Of a stretch of DNA of 64,000 nucleotides, positions 43,542 through 51,767 are shown piece by piece; the first letter of the stretch is position 1, and every line of letters begins with the position of its first letter. Below the pieces are notes generated by a model that saw only the letters and a program-made list of their open reading frames with translations, was not told the origin of the DNA and ran no database searches. Position numbers and translations under genes: made by a program. The stretch covers positions 124,001 through 188,000 of the forward strand of contig JAGBJI010000008.1 in the NCBI GenBank assembly GCA_017934545.1, written 5' to 3'. The DNA comes from Bacteroidales bacterium. GTDB taxonomy: Bacteria > Bacteroidota > Bacteroidia > Bacteroidales > P3.

Positions 43542-44672
43542 ATGGATATAAAGCGTACAATTCAACCTTTGATAGAATCAAAACTGTTTAAGCATAAAGT
43601 GATTGTGATTATAGGTGCAAGACAAGTAGGGAAAAGCACTTTGCTTCGGCAGATAACCAAACAAAGAACGGAATCGGTATTGTTTATGGAGTGTGACGAC
43701 CCTGTAACACGCCAAACGTTGACCGATATAAACCTTTCTGAAATTAAAACAGTGATAGGCAACAACGAAATAGTGGTGATTGACGAAGCACAGTTGGTAC
43801 CTAATATCGGCCGTTCGTTGAAATTGATTGTTGACAACATGAAAAACGTACAGTTGATTGTTTCCGGGTCGTCGGCTTTTGAGTTGCAAAACCGTTTGAA
43901 TGAGCCTTTGACAGGACGTAAGTTTGAATATAGCTTGTATTCAATCTCAACGGAAGAACTTGTTAACTACGGCGGATTGTTGAATGTTAAGCAAAATTTG
44001 GAACAACGGCTTATTTTCGGTTCGTACCCCGACATTATAATGAACAAAGACGATGCAAAAGATGTGTTGATGAACATAACCGAGAGTTATTTGTATAAAG
44101 ATGTTCTGACCGTTGACAATTTGCGTAAACCCGTTCTTATAACTAAATTATTGACAGCCCTTGCATTGCAGTTGGGAAGCGAAGTTTCGTACAATGAACT
44201 TGCCAAAACCATAGGTTCGGACAGCAAAACGGTTGAAAAATATATTGATTTGCTGGAAAAATGTTGCGTAGTGTTCCGCCTCAATGCTTTCAGCAGAAAT
44301 CTTCGCAGCGAACTGAAGAAAAGCAAAAAGATTTATTTTTATGACAACGGAGTACGCAATGCCATAATCAGAAATTTCGCTCCCTTGGAACTCCGTACTG
44401 ATGTAGGTGCATTGTGGGAAAACTTTTTTGTTACGGAACGTATTAAATACAATCACTATCATAATCATTATGTTAACTGTTATTTTTGGCGTACAACCCA
44501 ACAACAAGAAATAGATTTTGTAGAAGAAACGGACGGCAAATTCAATCTGTTTGAGATGAAATGGAATCCTAAAAAAGCAAAGGCTACGCTTCCGAAAATT
44601 TTCGGACAAACATACGATGTAAGGGAGTTTAACATCGTAACTCCGTTGAATTATTTAGAGTTTGTAATGTAG
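43542..44672 (+). CDS. AAA family ATPase with DUF4143
   Basis: A 376-residue protein: Walker A IIGARQVGKSTLLRQI (about 21-36), Walker B EIVVIDEAQLVPNIG, sensor VSGSSAFEL, then a winged-helix part (NELAKTIGSDSKTVEKYIDLLEKCCVVFRL). The C-terminal DUF4143 region has a PD-(D/E)XK-like strand pattern (QEIDFVEETDGKFNLFEMKWN). These ATPases are very abundant in Bacteroidales; their role is unknown though a mobile or defensive function has been suggested. A second one lies at 55530, also behind a palindromic promoter. Confidence 0.9.
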   Translation: MDIKRTIQPLIESKLFKHKVIVIIGARQVGKSTLLRQITKQRTESVLFMECDDPVTRQTLTDINLSEIKTVIGNNEIVVIDEAQLVPNIGRSLKLIVDNMKNVQLIVSGSSAFELQNRLNEPLTGRKFEYSLYSISTEELVNYGGLLNVKQNLEQRLIFGSYPDIIMNKDDAKDVLMNITESYLYKDVLTVDNLRKPVLITKLLTALALQLGSEVSYNELAKTIGSDSKTVEKYIDLLEKCCVVFRLNAFSRNLRSELKKSKKIYFYDNGVRNAIIRNFAPLELRTDVGALWENFFVTERIKYNHYHNHYVNCYFWRTTQQQEIDFVEETDGKFNLFEMKWNPKKAKATLPKIFGQTYDVREFNIVTPLNYLEFVM

Positions 44673-44767
44673 ACATAGATGGTGAAATTAATAAACTTTA
44701 TATTTAATATTGTAATCAAAAACGCTGGTTTTTGAAAAAGTAGTTTTTTTGTTGTTTGAAATTGTTA

Positions 44768-44775
44768 TATCTTTG
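44768..44775 (+). promoter_or_regulatory. -7 element for the DUF4468 gene
   Basis: TATCTTTG, predicted start near 44779, leader about 27 nt. A TTTG at 44748 is 16 bp upstream, slightly short for a -33. Confidence 0.55.
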
Positions 44776-44805
44776 CAGGTGCAATCATGTAAAATAAAGA
44801 ACATT

Positions 44806-45492
44806 ATGCGTAAGTTATTTTGTATATTGGCAATGTGCATAAGCGTGTTTAGCGTTGAGGCACAGGTATTGCGTACGGAGGATTTGGAAAAGTATGCAAA
44901 GGAGAATTACGGCAGCAATTGGACTGATGCAGCCGAAAACTTGTCAAAGCAACTGACTTTGGACAAGAATGATGCCCTTACTTTCACGGAAGTTACCGAG
45001 TGTAAGGGACAAACCAAGGAGCAGTTGTATACCAAGTTGAATTATTGGTTTGCTTCAACGTTCAATGACGCCAATTCAGTCATTCAGTTGAATGACAAAG
45101 AGAGCGGAACGCTTATCGGAGTCGGTTTTGTGGAAGCCGTAGCCTCGCATACGGGAGGATTCAATCAGTATACGGTGCATATCCGTCCTGTTATCAAGGT
45201 TGACATCAAGGATGACAAAATCCGTGTAACCTATTCCGTACAATATTACCATGTTTCCAAAATCGTGGGCGGCGGATGGATAAGCGGCGTTGAGCAGGAA
45301 GACCAACTTTACACTGAACAGAAATGGCCGTTGAACACTTGCTGGCCTTTTGCCGCCAAGGACACACATCATGCAAAGAAAACCTCTGCCAAATCGCTTG
45401 TTATGACATATGCTTATTCCAATGTCATAATGGACAAAATCAAAGAGGCGGCGTTGAACGGTGTTGTGGGCAACGAAAACGACGAATGGTAG
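44806..45492 (+). CDS. Exported DUF4468-like protein
   Basis: A 228-residue protein with signal peptide (MRKLFCILAMCISVFSVEAQ). Its core resembles the DUF4468 domain with TBP-like fold: FTEVTECKGQTKEQLYTKLNYWFASTFNDANSVIQLNDKESGTLIG, and YTVHIRPVIKVDIKDDKIRVTYSVQYY. The function of the family is unknown. ATG 44806 is preferred because upstream in-frame starts precede the predicted transcription start. It converges with the MurL-MurD2 gene, with only 40 bp between the stops. Confidence 0.75.
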   Translation: MRKLFCILAMCISVFSVEAQVLRTEDLEKYAKENYGSNWTDAAENLSKQLTLDKNDALTFTEVTECKGQTKEQLYTKLNYWFASTFNDANSVIQLNDKESGTLIGVGFVEAVASHTGGFNQYTVHIRPVIKVDIKDDKIRVTYSVQYYHVSKIVGGGWISGVEQEDQLYTEQKWPLNTCWPFAAKDTHHAKKTSAKSLVMTYAYSNVIMDKIKEAALNGVVGNENDEW

Positions 45493-45532
45493 AAGACATT
45501 CGGCAAAACGCAGGATAAGGGACAAAAAACAG

Positions 45533-48205
45533 TTAAGATAATGCCAACTGTTTGAAAAAGTCGCCCCTGTGTTCAAAGTTTTTGAATTTGTCGTACGAAC
45601 TTGCAGCAGGGGAGAGCAGGACATTGGTGTTTTCTTCGGCGTTTTGACGGCAAAAATCCATGATTTCGTTCCAATCGTCAGTGATTATGAATTTGTTATC
45701 CGAATGTTTGATGTCAAATTCTTCCGCCATTCTCTTGCCAGCAAGCCCTGTAAACGCAATGCACAGACCTTTGTTTTTCTTCAGTTCCTCTTTTAACGGA
45801 CTGTAATCAATGCCACGGTCCATTCCTCCGAGAATCAATACCGACACATTGTCAACTGCGTGCAGTGCGGCGATGGTTGCCTGAGGCACGGTGCTGATAC
45901 TGTCATCGTAATAACCCACACCGTTGTGTTTGCCTATGAATTCTATTCTGTGCGGCAGGCTTTTGAACTCCAAGGCATCTGCAACGGCTTGGTTGTAATC
46001 AATATCCGCCGTTTTTGCACATGCAAGCGAAGCCATTATATTCAGACGGTTATGGTTACCTAACAGGTATTTGCTGTCATCAATATTATATTCATCAATA
46101 TGAAGCGGAACGTATCGGCGGGTCAAACCGAAATATTTTACCCAATGATTGATTCTTTCATCATCTGCGTTGTATATAAATATGTCGTTTTCACAACCTT
46201 TGGTCAGTAGGTTGACCTTTGCCAATTGGTAATCCTCAAAACTGTAGTAGTGGTCAAGGTGTTCTTCGTAGAGATTAAGCAATACGGAAACATGGGGCGA
46301 GCGGTGGATAAGTTGCAATTGGTGGCATGACAGTTCAAGCACTATCTTTGATTGGCAGGTTATGCTTTCCAATATATCCAAAACAGGTATGCCTATGTTG
46401 CCTGCAAGAACGGTGTCAGGCAGTTGTTGTTTCAGTACGGTGTAAGTAAGTGAACTTACGGTGGACTTGCCTTTGGTTCCCGATATGCCTATGGTTTGCG
46501 GGGCGAAAACGTTTAAAAACAAGTCGCATTGGTTGGTCAGTTTCGTTTCGTTCAGTTGCGTGAAATCTTTTTTCGCCATTGCGGGCGACAGAAATATCAT
46601 TGAACACAGCGAATCAATGGTCGGTAAGTCTTTTTTTTCGGTAAAAACACGGCAACCTGACAATAAATCCTTATATTTTTCCGCAGTGTCGCGGTTTTGT
46701 TCAAAAACAACGCAACTCTTTTTACCGTGCAATTCTTTTATAAGTTTAAGCGTTGCAACGCCTTCACGTCCCAATCCCATTACGGCAATGCTTTCATCTT
46801 GCAAGGTGCGTGATATTTCCGCTTTTTTTATATAACAGTACGGATTTTTAAGCACGTGCTGCAAATCTTCGGGTATATTGTAAGGATGTTTTGAAGAACC
46901 AAGCAGTTTTTGAGAGTTTGTGTCGGAATATTTTCGGCTTAAATCAGTTGAAAGCCAATATTTCAACAGAATTTCATCATCTTTTACGCCGAAATTTTTT
47001 ATCCTTAATGCTATTGCGGCGTTGACTTCTTCCACCGTACCCACACATTCAAACGGTTTAACCTTTTCCAATCCCGTCAATTGTTTGAAATACGTCATCA
47101 GGTTCGGGTCTGAATAAAGGTTTTTGCCCGAAAAAACATTCAGAAGTTTGTCCTGCGGGGCAAAAGGCGACAGAATGATGAATGCAAAAAGACATTTCGG
47201 GCAGTTGCCGCACCAAATATCCTGTTTGGAACCTACGTTGCAACTTCTGAAGACTTCAAAACAATTGCACCAAGAGAACATACGTGCAATTTCCAACTCA
47301 CAAAACGGTCTTAAAAGCGAGAAATAGCAAAAACTGTCCGAGATATACTCTTGGCAATATGCACGAAAATCGTTTTCAAACTCCAAACTCTTGCTGTATT
47401 GGTGGTTTACGCCGCTGTCAATGTCGGTGGCTTCGTTGGCGGACAACTCATTGCTCAAAGCAATGTACTTCCTGCCGCTTAAAGCTGCGGTCAAAAGTGT
47501 GGTGAAAGCCAACATGGCCGAAAAAGGAGTGTGTCCGTTAAGAAAACCTTCGCCGTTTAGTTTTATAAGGTTTGCATCTATTGTCCGCAAAACACGGACT
47601 TGTTGTTTGTAACCCGTCTGAATGATGCAACCTTGTGTGGCTTTGTTCGGATTTATCACCATAGGCAGAACGTCTTTGCCCGCTCCGCGTAAAAGTTCCA
47701 ACGATACAACGCTGTCTTTTCCCCCTCCGACAGGCACAAGATAGTTATCCTCAAGTTGAAAATTCTGTTTATGTAAACAGACCGTGCTTTGACATTCAAC
47801 GGTCATAAATTCATTGATGTCTGTTGTTATATTGTTCAGATAGAAAAACTCTCCCAAGCCGTTGAAATATATTTTCTTCCAAAAACTTATCTGTCCGTCG
47901 GTAAGGTTTGCCGCTTTTATTACAACCGTAGGCGAACAAAAGGCTTTCCAATAGGAAACCAACTCAATCATTCCTATATTGAAAACAAGCAAACGCAGTT
48001 GTTCTGAACTTAACTGCAAATTAAAACACTCATTGTGTTCAATTACATGCGTAGGACGGAATGTGATATCATTGCAAGTGAAGCAAAATTCAGATTTAAT
48101 ATCGTTATTGTCCGTAAAAGAATAGGAAAAACTTTCGTAGGTGAACACCGGATATTGTTGTCTTAATATTTCAAACTTTTTGGAATTGTCTTGGTATTCT
48201 GTCAT
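45533..48205 (-). CDS. MurL-MurD2 fusion: UDP-MurNAc-L-Ala-L-Glu epimerase / L-Glu-adding ligase
   Basis: An 890-residue minus-strand protein. Residues 1 to about 445 resemble MurL, including a PP-loop-like VPVGGGKDSVVSLELL (about 156-171) and Cys clusters (CNVGSKQDIWCGNCPKC). From about 465 it is a MurD-type ligase: SIAVMGLGREGVATLKLI, ATP loop GISGTKGKSTVSSL (about 567-580), LELSCHQLQLI, NLYEEHLDHY, GNHNRLNIMASLACA, LPHRIEFIGKHNGVGYYDDSISTVP and LSPAASSYDKFKNFEHRGDFF. In Xanthomonas separate MurD2 and MurL add L-Glu to UDP-MurNAc-L-Ala and then epimerise it to D-Glu, replacing glutamate racemase. A longer frame reaches 48928 but overlaps RNase R; ATG 48205 fits homology. Confidence 0.85.
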   Translation of the reverse strand: MTEYQDNSKKFEILRQQYPVFTYESFSYSFTDNNDIKSEFCFTCNDITFRPTHVIEHNECFNLQLSSEQLRLLVFNIGMIELVSYWKAFCSPTVVIKAANLTDGQISFWKKIYFNGLGEFFYLNNITTDINEFMTVECQSTVCLHKQNFQLEDNYLVPVGGGKDSVVSLELLRGAGKDVLPMVINPNKATQGCIIQTGYKQQVRVLRTIDANLIKLNGEGFLNGHTPFSAMLAFTTLLTAALSGRKYIALSNELSANEATDIDSGVNHQYSKSLEFENDFRAYCQEYISDSFCYFSLLRPFCELEIARMFSWCNCFEVFRSCNVGSKQDIWCGNCPKCLFAFIILSPFAPQDKLLNVFSGKNLYSDPNLMTYFKQLTGLEKVKPFECVGTVEEVNAAIALRIKNFGVKDDEILLKYWLSTDLSRKYSDTNSQKLLGSSKHPYNIPEDLQHVLKNPYCYIKKAEISRTLQDESIAVMGLGREGVATLKLIKELHGKKSCVVFEQNRDTAEKYKDLLSGCRVFTEKKDLPTIDSLCSMIFLSPAMAKKDFTQLNETKLTNQCDLFLNVFAPQTIGISGTKGKSTVSSLTYTVLKQQLPDTVLAGNIGIPVLDILESITCQSKIVLELSCHQLQLIHRSPHVSVLLNLYEEHLDHYYSFEDYQLAKVNLLTKGCENDIFIYNADDERINHWVKYFGLTRRYVPLHIDEYNIDDSKYLLGNHNRLNIMASLACAKTADIDYNQAVADALEFKSLPHRIEFIGKHNGVGYYDDSISTVPQATIAALHAVDNVSVLILGGMDRGIDYSPLKEELKKNKGLCIAFTGLAGKRMAEEFDIKHSDNKFIITDDWNEIMDFCRQNAEENTNVLLSPAASSYDKFKNFEHRGDFFKQLALS

Positions 48206-48259
48206 AACTGTTTTTGTTAAAAATATTTGCGAAATTACAAAAACTTTTTCGGAATATAT

Positions 48260-48267
48260 TATCTTTG
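48260..48267 (+). promoter_or_regulatory. -7 element of rnr, almost leaderless
   Basis: TATCTTTG ends 4 bp before the ATG at 48272. The predicted start (48271) leaves essentially no leader. It lies in the 66-bp divergent region between the murL-murD2 and rnr starts. Confidence 0.5.
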
Positions 48268-48271
48268 CAGC

Positions 48272-50443
48272 ATGAAAAAGATTAGCACAACAGCTCAAAC
48301 GGACAATTTGGAAGGTTTGGAAAAAAGAATATTGTCCGTTTTTGCGAACAATACCAATAAAGATTATTCCATCAAACAGGTATACGGAATCTTGGGATAT
48401 AAGGACCGTGCCGTCAAACTGAAAGTCAAAGAAATCATTATGGACATGATGCAGCAAAACATTCTGATTAAATCGGGTACGCGTTTTGTTTTGCATCCGC
48501 AATATGTCAGCAAAGACACTTCGCCCAAGCATTATGTGACGGGTATTACGGAGTTTGCCCGCTCGGGTAGGATTTCGGTCATACCAGACGACGCATCGGA
48601 AGAAATCCATATAGCTTCGGGCAACGCTTCGTCCGCTCTTGACGGCGACAAAGTAAAGGTTTACCTGTTTCCAAAGAAGAGAGGACGCAAACGTGAGGGA
48701 CAGATAGTGGATATAATTGAGAGAAAACGGGTTTGTTTTGCGGGAATACTCAACAAAAAGAAATATTTTGCACTTGTAACATGCAACGAAAACGAAATAC
48801 CTTATGATATTATCGTCCATTCTTATGACAATACGATAGAAGACAAGACAAAGGTTATAGTCAAAATCACCGATTGGAAACAGGCAAGCAACAATCCCGT
48901 GGGCGTAATCACCAAAGTGCTTGGCCAACCGGGCGATAACGACGTGGAAATGGAAACCATACTCGTTGAAAACGATTTTTCAATAGATTTTCCACCGCAA
49001 GTATTGAAACAAGCCGAAGCTATTGCGACAGTTATACCGCAAAAAGAGATTGACAAAAGAAAAGATTACCGCAAAATAACCACATTTACCATAGACCCGA
49101 AAGACGCCAAAGATTTTGACGATGCCATATCGTTCAAACTTTTGGACAATAACAACTATCAGATAGGCGTTCACATTGCCGACGTTTCGCACTATGTCCG
49201 CCCCGATACCCCTATTGACCAAGAAGCGTTTAACCGTGCGACGAGCGTTTACTTGGTTGACAGATGCATACCTATGTTGCCCGAAAAACTGTGCAACGAA
49301 GTTTGTTCTTTGCGTGAAAACGAGGACTCGCTTACTTATTCGGTTATGTTTGAAATCTCGCCCGATGCCCAAGTGGTGTCGTACAGCATAGACAAAAGTA
49401 TAATACATTCCGACAAACGCTTCACTTACGAACAGGTACAGGCTATTATAGACGCTTCGGAATACGGTGCATTCCACCAACCTTCCGAATTTTCGCCGCA
49501 GATAACTCTTTTGTGGAAAATAGCAAAGCAACTGAGGGAAAAACGTTTTGCTGCGGGGGCAATACAATTTGAATCGCCCGAATTTGTTTTTGATTTGGAT
49601 GAAGCCAAATACCCGATTGCCGTACACGTAAAACAATCCACGCCTGCCAATTGGTTGGTGGAAGAGTTTATGTTGCTTGCCAACAAAACCGTTGCACAAA
49701 CCATAGGCAAGGTAAGCAAAGACAAAGCCAAGACTTTTGTTTACCGTGTACACGACGAGCCGAACAAAGAAAAGGTGGAAACGTTTAAAACCTTTGCATC
49801 CAAACTCGGCTACAAGATAAGCAATTCTTCACGCAGCAAATTGGTAAAATCTTACAACGATATATTTGAAAAAGTACGCGGCAAGGCTGAACAAACCCTT
49901 ATAACCAACATTGCCTTAAGGACAATGAGCAAGGCGTACTATTCAACGGACAATATAGGCCATTACGGTTTGGCTTTTGACTATTACACCCACTTTACTT
50001 CGCCCATAAGACGTTACCCTGATTTGATGGTTCACCGCTTGCTTGATGCATATCTGTCGGGCGGACAAAGCGAAGACAAAGATTTTTACGAGCAATGCTG
50101 CGAACATTGTTCGGTTATGGAACGCAAGGCCGCCGATGCAGAACATGAAAGCATTAAATACAAACAGGCGGAATTTCTTGCAGACCGTATAGGCAAAATA
50201 TTTGCAGGTGAAATCAGCGGAGTAAGCAAATGGGGCTTTTATGTAATGCTTGATGACAACAAATGCGAAGGATTGGTTAAGATGACGTCATTGAAAGACG
50301 ATTTTTACCAATTGGACGAAGACAATTACCGTATAGTAGGGGAGGAACACGGCAATACCTATCAGTTGGGACAGAAACTGTACGTACGGGTTGTGAGTGT
50401 CAACATGCAGAAAAAGCAGATAAATTTCCAACTTGCAGAATAG
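48272..50443 (+). CDS. rnr: Ribonuclease R
   Basis: A 723-residue RNB-family 3'-5' exoribonuclease: N-terminal winged helix (LEKRILSVFANNTNKDYSIKQVYGILGYKD), cold-shock domains (about 85-230), the RNB catalytic domain with TIDPKDAKDFDDAISF (metal-binding Asp cluster), HIADVSHYVRPDTPIDQEAFNRATSVYLVDRCIPMLPEKL and HFTSPIRRYPDLMVHR, and a C-terminal S1 domain (GKIFAGEISGVSKWGFYVML). It degrades structured RNA. The start is fixed by the winged helix; upstream codons lie in the promoter. Confidence 0.96.
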   Translation: MKKISTTAQTDNLEGLEKRILSVFANNTNKDYSIKQVYGILGYKDRAVKLKVKEIIMDMMQQNILIKSGTRFVLHPQYVSKDTSPKHYVTGITEFARSGRISVIPDDASEEIHIASGNASSALDGDKVKVYLFPKKRGRKREGQIVDIIERKRVCFAGILNKKKYFALVTCNENEIPYDIIVHSYDNTIEDKTKVIVKITDWKQASNNPVGVITKVLGQPGDNDVEMETILVENDFSIDFPPQVLKQAEAIATVIPQKEIDKRKDYRKITTFTIDPKDAKDFDDAISFKLLDNNNYQIGVHIADVSHYVRPDTPIDQEAFNRATSVYLVDRCIPMLPEKLCNEVCSLRENEDSLTYSVMFEISPDAQVVSYSIDKSIIHSDKRFTYEQVQAIIDASEYGAFHQPSEFSPQITLLWKIAKQLREKRFAAGAIQFESPEFVFDLDEAKYPIAVHVKQSTPANWLVEEFMLLANKTVAQTIGKVSKDKAKTFVYRVHDEPNKEKVETFKTFASKLGYKISNSSRSKLVKSYNDIFEKVRGKAEQTLITNIALRTMSKAYYSTDNIGHYGLAFDYYTHFTSPIRRYPDLMVHRLLDAYLSGGQSEDKDFYEQCCEHCSVMERKAADAEHESIKYKQAEFLADRIGKIFAGEISGVSKWGFYVMLDDNKCEGLVKMTSLKDDFYQLDEDNYRIVGEEHGNTYQLGQKLYVRVVSVNMQKKQINFQLAE

Positions 50444-50488
50444 ACTGAATTGTTTTCACAAAACAAAATTGCAAAATCACATTCCGCC

Positions 50489-50598
50489 GTTGCCTTTTCA
50501 GAAAACAATCTTGAAAAAAGGGGGTTTTTTACACGGAAAAACCCCCTTTTTTGATGTAAAAAACCCCTTTTTTTGAAACTCTTTTCAGAAAAGGCAAC
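50489..50598. repeat. Repeat family C, copy 1
   Basis: A 110-bp element with perfect 17-bp inverted ends, GTTGCCTTTTCAGAAAA (50489-50505) and its complement (50582-50598), and an inner AAAAAGGGGGTTTTTT / AAACCCCCTTTTTT hairpin plus a third ACCCCTTTTTTT arm. It matches 58503-58613. Similarity continues to about 50665 (AGAAAGGCGGAAGTAA, then ACATTACGT). The inner hairpin with its T run could terminate rnr transcripts. Confidence 0.85.
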
Positions 50599-50757
50599 AG
50601 CAAAATGCAGAAAGGCGGAAGTAAGGGGTTGTTTTGTGAAAAATAAAAAGACATTACGTGAAAATTTACCGAATGGTAAAAATATTTCTTTGCAATAAAA
50701 GCCGCCGTTTTTCTTTTAATTTCTTGGGGCTATAAGTATTAATTCAAAAATTATTCG

Positions 50758-50765
50758 TACTTTTG
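50758..50765 (+). promoter_or_regulatory. -7 element upstream of the structured RNA and peptide cluster
   Basis: TACTTTTG within TTATTCGTACTTTTGCA (50751-50767), the motif shared with 40828 and 58765. Predicted start near 50769. No -33 match. Confidence 0.65.
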
Positions 50766-50806
50766 CAGTTGCAATAGTGCTTAAAAACTTAAAGTAACTA
50801 TTATTT

Positions 50807-51003
50807 CACCTCCAAATAAGACCTGGGAAATCTGTTTTTGGAGTTTTAGGGGAATAATAATTCGGAGTTAAGTTTTAGGAAAGAGAAATCCACATGTATT
50901 AGTTATGTTTGCACCGCTTTCGGTGTAGGCTTTCTATGTGGACAATGGGTTTCTTATTTTTCCTAGGTCTTAACCCGGAGGTGAGTAGAAGAGTTTACAC
51001 CTC
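50807..51003 (+). ncRNA. Large hairpin RNA, possible 6S-type RNA or leader switch
   Basis: CACCTCC (50807-50813) pairs GGAGGTG (50977-50983). AAGACCTGGGAAA (50818-50830) pairs TTTCCTAGGTCTT (50959-50971) with one G-U. CCACAT (50890-50895) pairs ATGTGG (50936-50941), and CACCG/CGGTG (50912-50925) caps the apical hairpin. The overall shape, a long rod with a large internal bubble of about 180 nt, is like 6S RNA. A competing stem GAGGTG (50978-50983) / CACCTC (50998-51003) plus TTTTATTT looks like a terminator that excludes the closing stem. Either a free small RNA ends there, or the peptide operon is controlled by this choice. Confidence 0.55.
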
Positions 51004-51106
51004 TTTTATTTGCACAATCCGAAAATGAAATCTTGGTTACAATTCAGTAACAAGCCTTTTGCACGGTTTATTAACATATTTATTAATCTTTAAATCTTAA
51101 AAAAAG

Positions 51107-51424
51107 ATGGAAGAAAAGAAAAACAAACAGGAAGAATTGCAGACAAGACGCGAATTTTTCAAAAAAGCAGCAAAAGGTGTATTGCCTGTATTAGGTGCAA
51201 TCGCATTAGCAAATGTTCCGTTGTTATCTCACGCAATGGAAGAAGGAAAAACTCCTAACGGATGTAACTATGGATGTATGGGTAGTTGCTATGGTTCTTG
51301 TAATGGCGGATGTATGGGTTGTTCAGGGACATGTACTGGAGGATGTTCAGGATGTGGCGGTAATTGTTTTGCAACTTGCGAGGGTTCTTGTTCAAGGGCT
51401 TGTGATAGTAGTTCAATAATTTAA
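51107..51424 (+). CDS. Tat-exported CXXX-repeat precursor peptide
   Basis: A 105-residue protein. Residues 1-43 form a twin-arginine signal (TRREFFKK at 13-20, hydrophobic VLPVLGAIALANVPLL, cleavage after SHA). The mature part is Gly/Ser-rich with 13 Cys at 53, 57, 61, 65, 69, 72, 76, 80, 83, 87, 91, 95 and 99, spaced four apart with two spacings of three. No other Cys is present, so the Cys pattern is the modification target. From memory, TIGRFAM describes CXXX-repeat peptides next to radical SAM maturases. The product's chemistry and role are unknown. Export by Tat implies that modification and folding finish in the cytoplasm. Confidence 0.85.
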   Translation: MEEKKNKQEELQTRREFFKKAAKGVLPVLGAIALANVPLLSHAMEEGKTPNGCNYGCMGSCYGSCNGGCMGCSGTCTGGCSGCGGNCFATCEGSCSRACDSSSII

Positions 51425-51438
51425 TAGATACTATAATT

Positions 51439-51765
51439 ATGATTAATTTTGAAGATTTAGCCCTTGCATTTGAACATTTAGTACAAGATTATACTGGTTG
51501 CAATTATCTTAGGGCAGATTTATTTAGGGCTTGTCCAGATATAGACATTTCAAAAAGTAAAGATTTGAAACAAGCTAAACATTTAGGTGAAATTTTAGCT
51601 TATGTTGAAATTGCTTTATGTAATCTTATGGCAAAATATGAGAAATCTGATAGCGAAAAGTACCATATAATTGAACAATGTAAAGATAATCTGTCAGACA
51701 ATCCTAATTATCAATGCCTGTATGAGACAATTGAGACGTTAAAAGAAAACAAGATTATTGTTTAA
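51439..51765 (+). CDS. Small protein of the peptide-modification cluster
   Basis: A 108-residue, mostly helical acidic protein (MINFEDLALAFEHLVQDYTGCNYLRADLFRACPDIDISKS ... KYHIIEQCKDNLSDNPNYQCLYETIETLKENKIIV). I do not recognise a family. It is 14 bp after the precursor gene and 2 bp before the radical SAM gene, so it is likely a peptide-binding chaperone or adaptor of the pathway (inference from position only). Confidence 0.65.
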   Translation: MINFEDLALAFEHLVQDYTGCNYLRADLFRACPDIDISKSKDLKQAKHLGEILAYVEIALCNLMAKYEKSDSEKYHIIEQCKDNLSDNPNYQCLYETIETLKENKIIV

Positions 51766-51767
51766 CC

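Noticed and set aside
48206-48928. N-terminal extension of the MurL-MurD2 frame to 48928
   Set aside because: The extension is antisense to RNase R and to both genes' promoters. MurL homology begins just after ATG 48205.
50510-50575. Simple rho-independent terminator of rnr
   Set aside because: The GGGGG/CCCCC hairpin could terminate, but it is the core of a repeat element present elsewhere, so I list it as repeat rather than terminator.
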